Source: an uncultured Bacilli bacterium (GTDB lineage: Bacteria > Bacillota_I > Bacilli_A > RF39 > UBA660). Taken from it: a stretch of 5,990 bases of DNA. The stretch is from positions 1-5,990 of the forward strand of contig CALVVD010000062.1 of the NCBI GenBank assembly GCA_944363745.1, written 5' to 3'. Below are positions 5,925-5,990 of the stretch, piece by piece; positions within the stretch are counted from its first letter, which is position 1, and every line of letters begins with the position of its first letter. The position numbers were made by a program, and so were the translations under genes. A model generated the notes under the pieces. That model ran no database searches. It had not been told where the DNA came from and saw nothing but the letters and a program-made list of their open reading frames with translations.

Positions 5925-5990
5925 CAGTTTGAGTATTTGATAATCTTAAAACACCCCTTATAGTATAAGGCTTTTTTTATGTCAAATTTT
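5916..5990. repeat. Imperfect inverted repeat at the FemAB truncation point
   Basis: GAAGTTTGACA (5916-5926) can pair with TGTCAAATTTT (5980-5990) over 11 positions. Nine are Watson-Crick, including an uninterrupted 7-bp core TTTGACA/TGTCAAA, and two are G-T. The left arm begins where FemAB homology ends, and the repeat encloses the hairpin at 5956-5970. The right arm runs to the window edge, so its true extent is unknown. It could be a small inserted palindromic element, an extended terminator or chance. Confidence 0.45.
5956..5978 (+). terminator. Intrinsic terminator after the FemAB fragment
   Basis: CCTTAT (5956-5961) pairs with ATAAGG (5965-5970) around a 3-nt loop and is followed by C and seven T residues (5972-5978). 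The stem is short but the T-tract is clean. It would end the transcript from the promoter at 5625-5653, giving an RNA of only about 310 nt. Confidence 0.65.

Noticed and set aside
5921..5926. TTGACA as the -35 of another promoter
   Set aside because: The nearest TATAAT-like hexamer (GATAAT, 5938-5943) is only about 12 bp away, and the correctly spaced hexamer is a poor match. A terminator follows at once.
5919..5943. Single-base frameshift continuing the FemAB frame (V-D-S-L-S-I)
   Set aside because: The shifted frame gives only a few plausible residues before TGA and TAA stops. The sequence does not support a longer continuation inside the window.

Overview
The window is very AT-rich and carries good AGGAGG-type Shine-Dalgarno sites. 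It uses standard-code stops: TGA ends several reading frames and Trp is written TGG. Gene content is cell-wall centred. This fits a low-GC Bacillota member, probably an uncultured gut-type Bacilli/Erysipelotrichia/RF39-like lineage. That placement is inferred from composition and gene families, not from a marker gene.

Layout, left to right. Positions 1-740 (+) hold the C-terminal part of a FemAB-family peptidoglycan bridge aminoacyltransferase whose start lies outside the window. It ends in a bidirectional hairpin terminator (732-762) shared with a convergent minus-strand operon. That operon runs leftward from about 5585 to 753. In transcription order it encodes a MurJ/YtgP-type lipid II flippase (5585-3915), a complete FemAB-family protein (3913-2687), a small nucleotidyltransferase-fold protein of the NTP_transf_6/DUF925 type (2678-2082), an S66-family LD-carboxypeptidase (2085-1072) and a small hydrophobic membrane protein (1064-753). 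Spacing is 1 bp, 8 bp, a 4-bp ATGA overlap and 7 bp, so one transcription unit with translational coupling is likely. Its promoter region (5586-5675) is shared with a divergent plus-strand promoter of near-consensus quality. That promoter drives an 82-codon N-terminal remnant of a third FemAB gene (5676-5924), which breaks off just after its conserved FYAPRG motif. A terminator-like hairpin follows, nested inside a longer inverted repeat that reaches the right edge.

The genes make sense together. MurJ would move lipid II across the membrane, and FemAB enzymes add bridge amino acids to lipid II from aminoacyl-tRNA on the cytoplasmic face. The LD-carboxypeptidase would trim recycled or precursor tetrapeptides, or related peptide conjugates. 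The nucleotidyltransferase-like and small membrane proteins have no assigned role. Three FemAB copies, at least one broken, in under 6 kb point to local duplication and rearrangement. I see no tRNA, rRNA, CRISPR array, transposase or clear phage gene.
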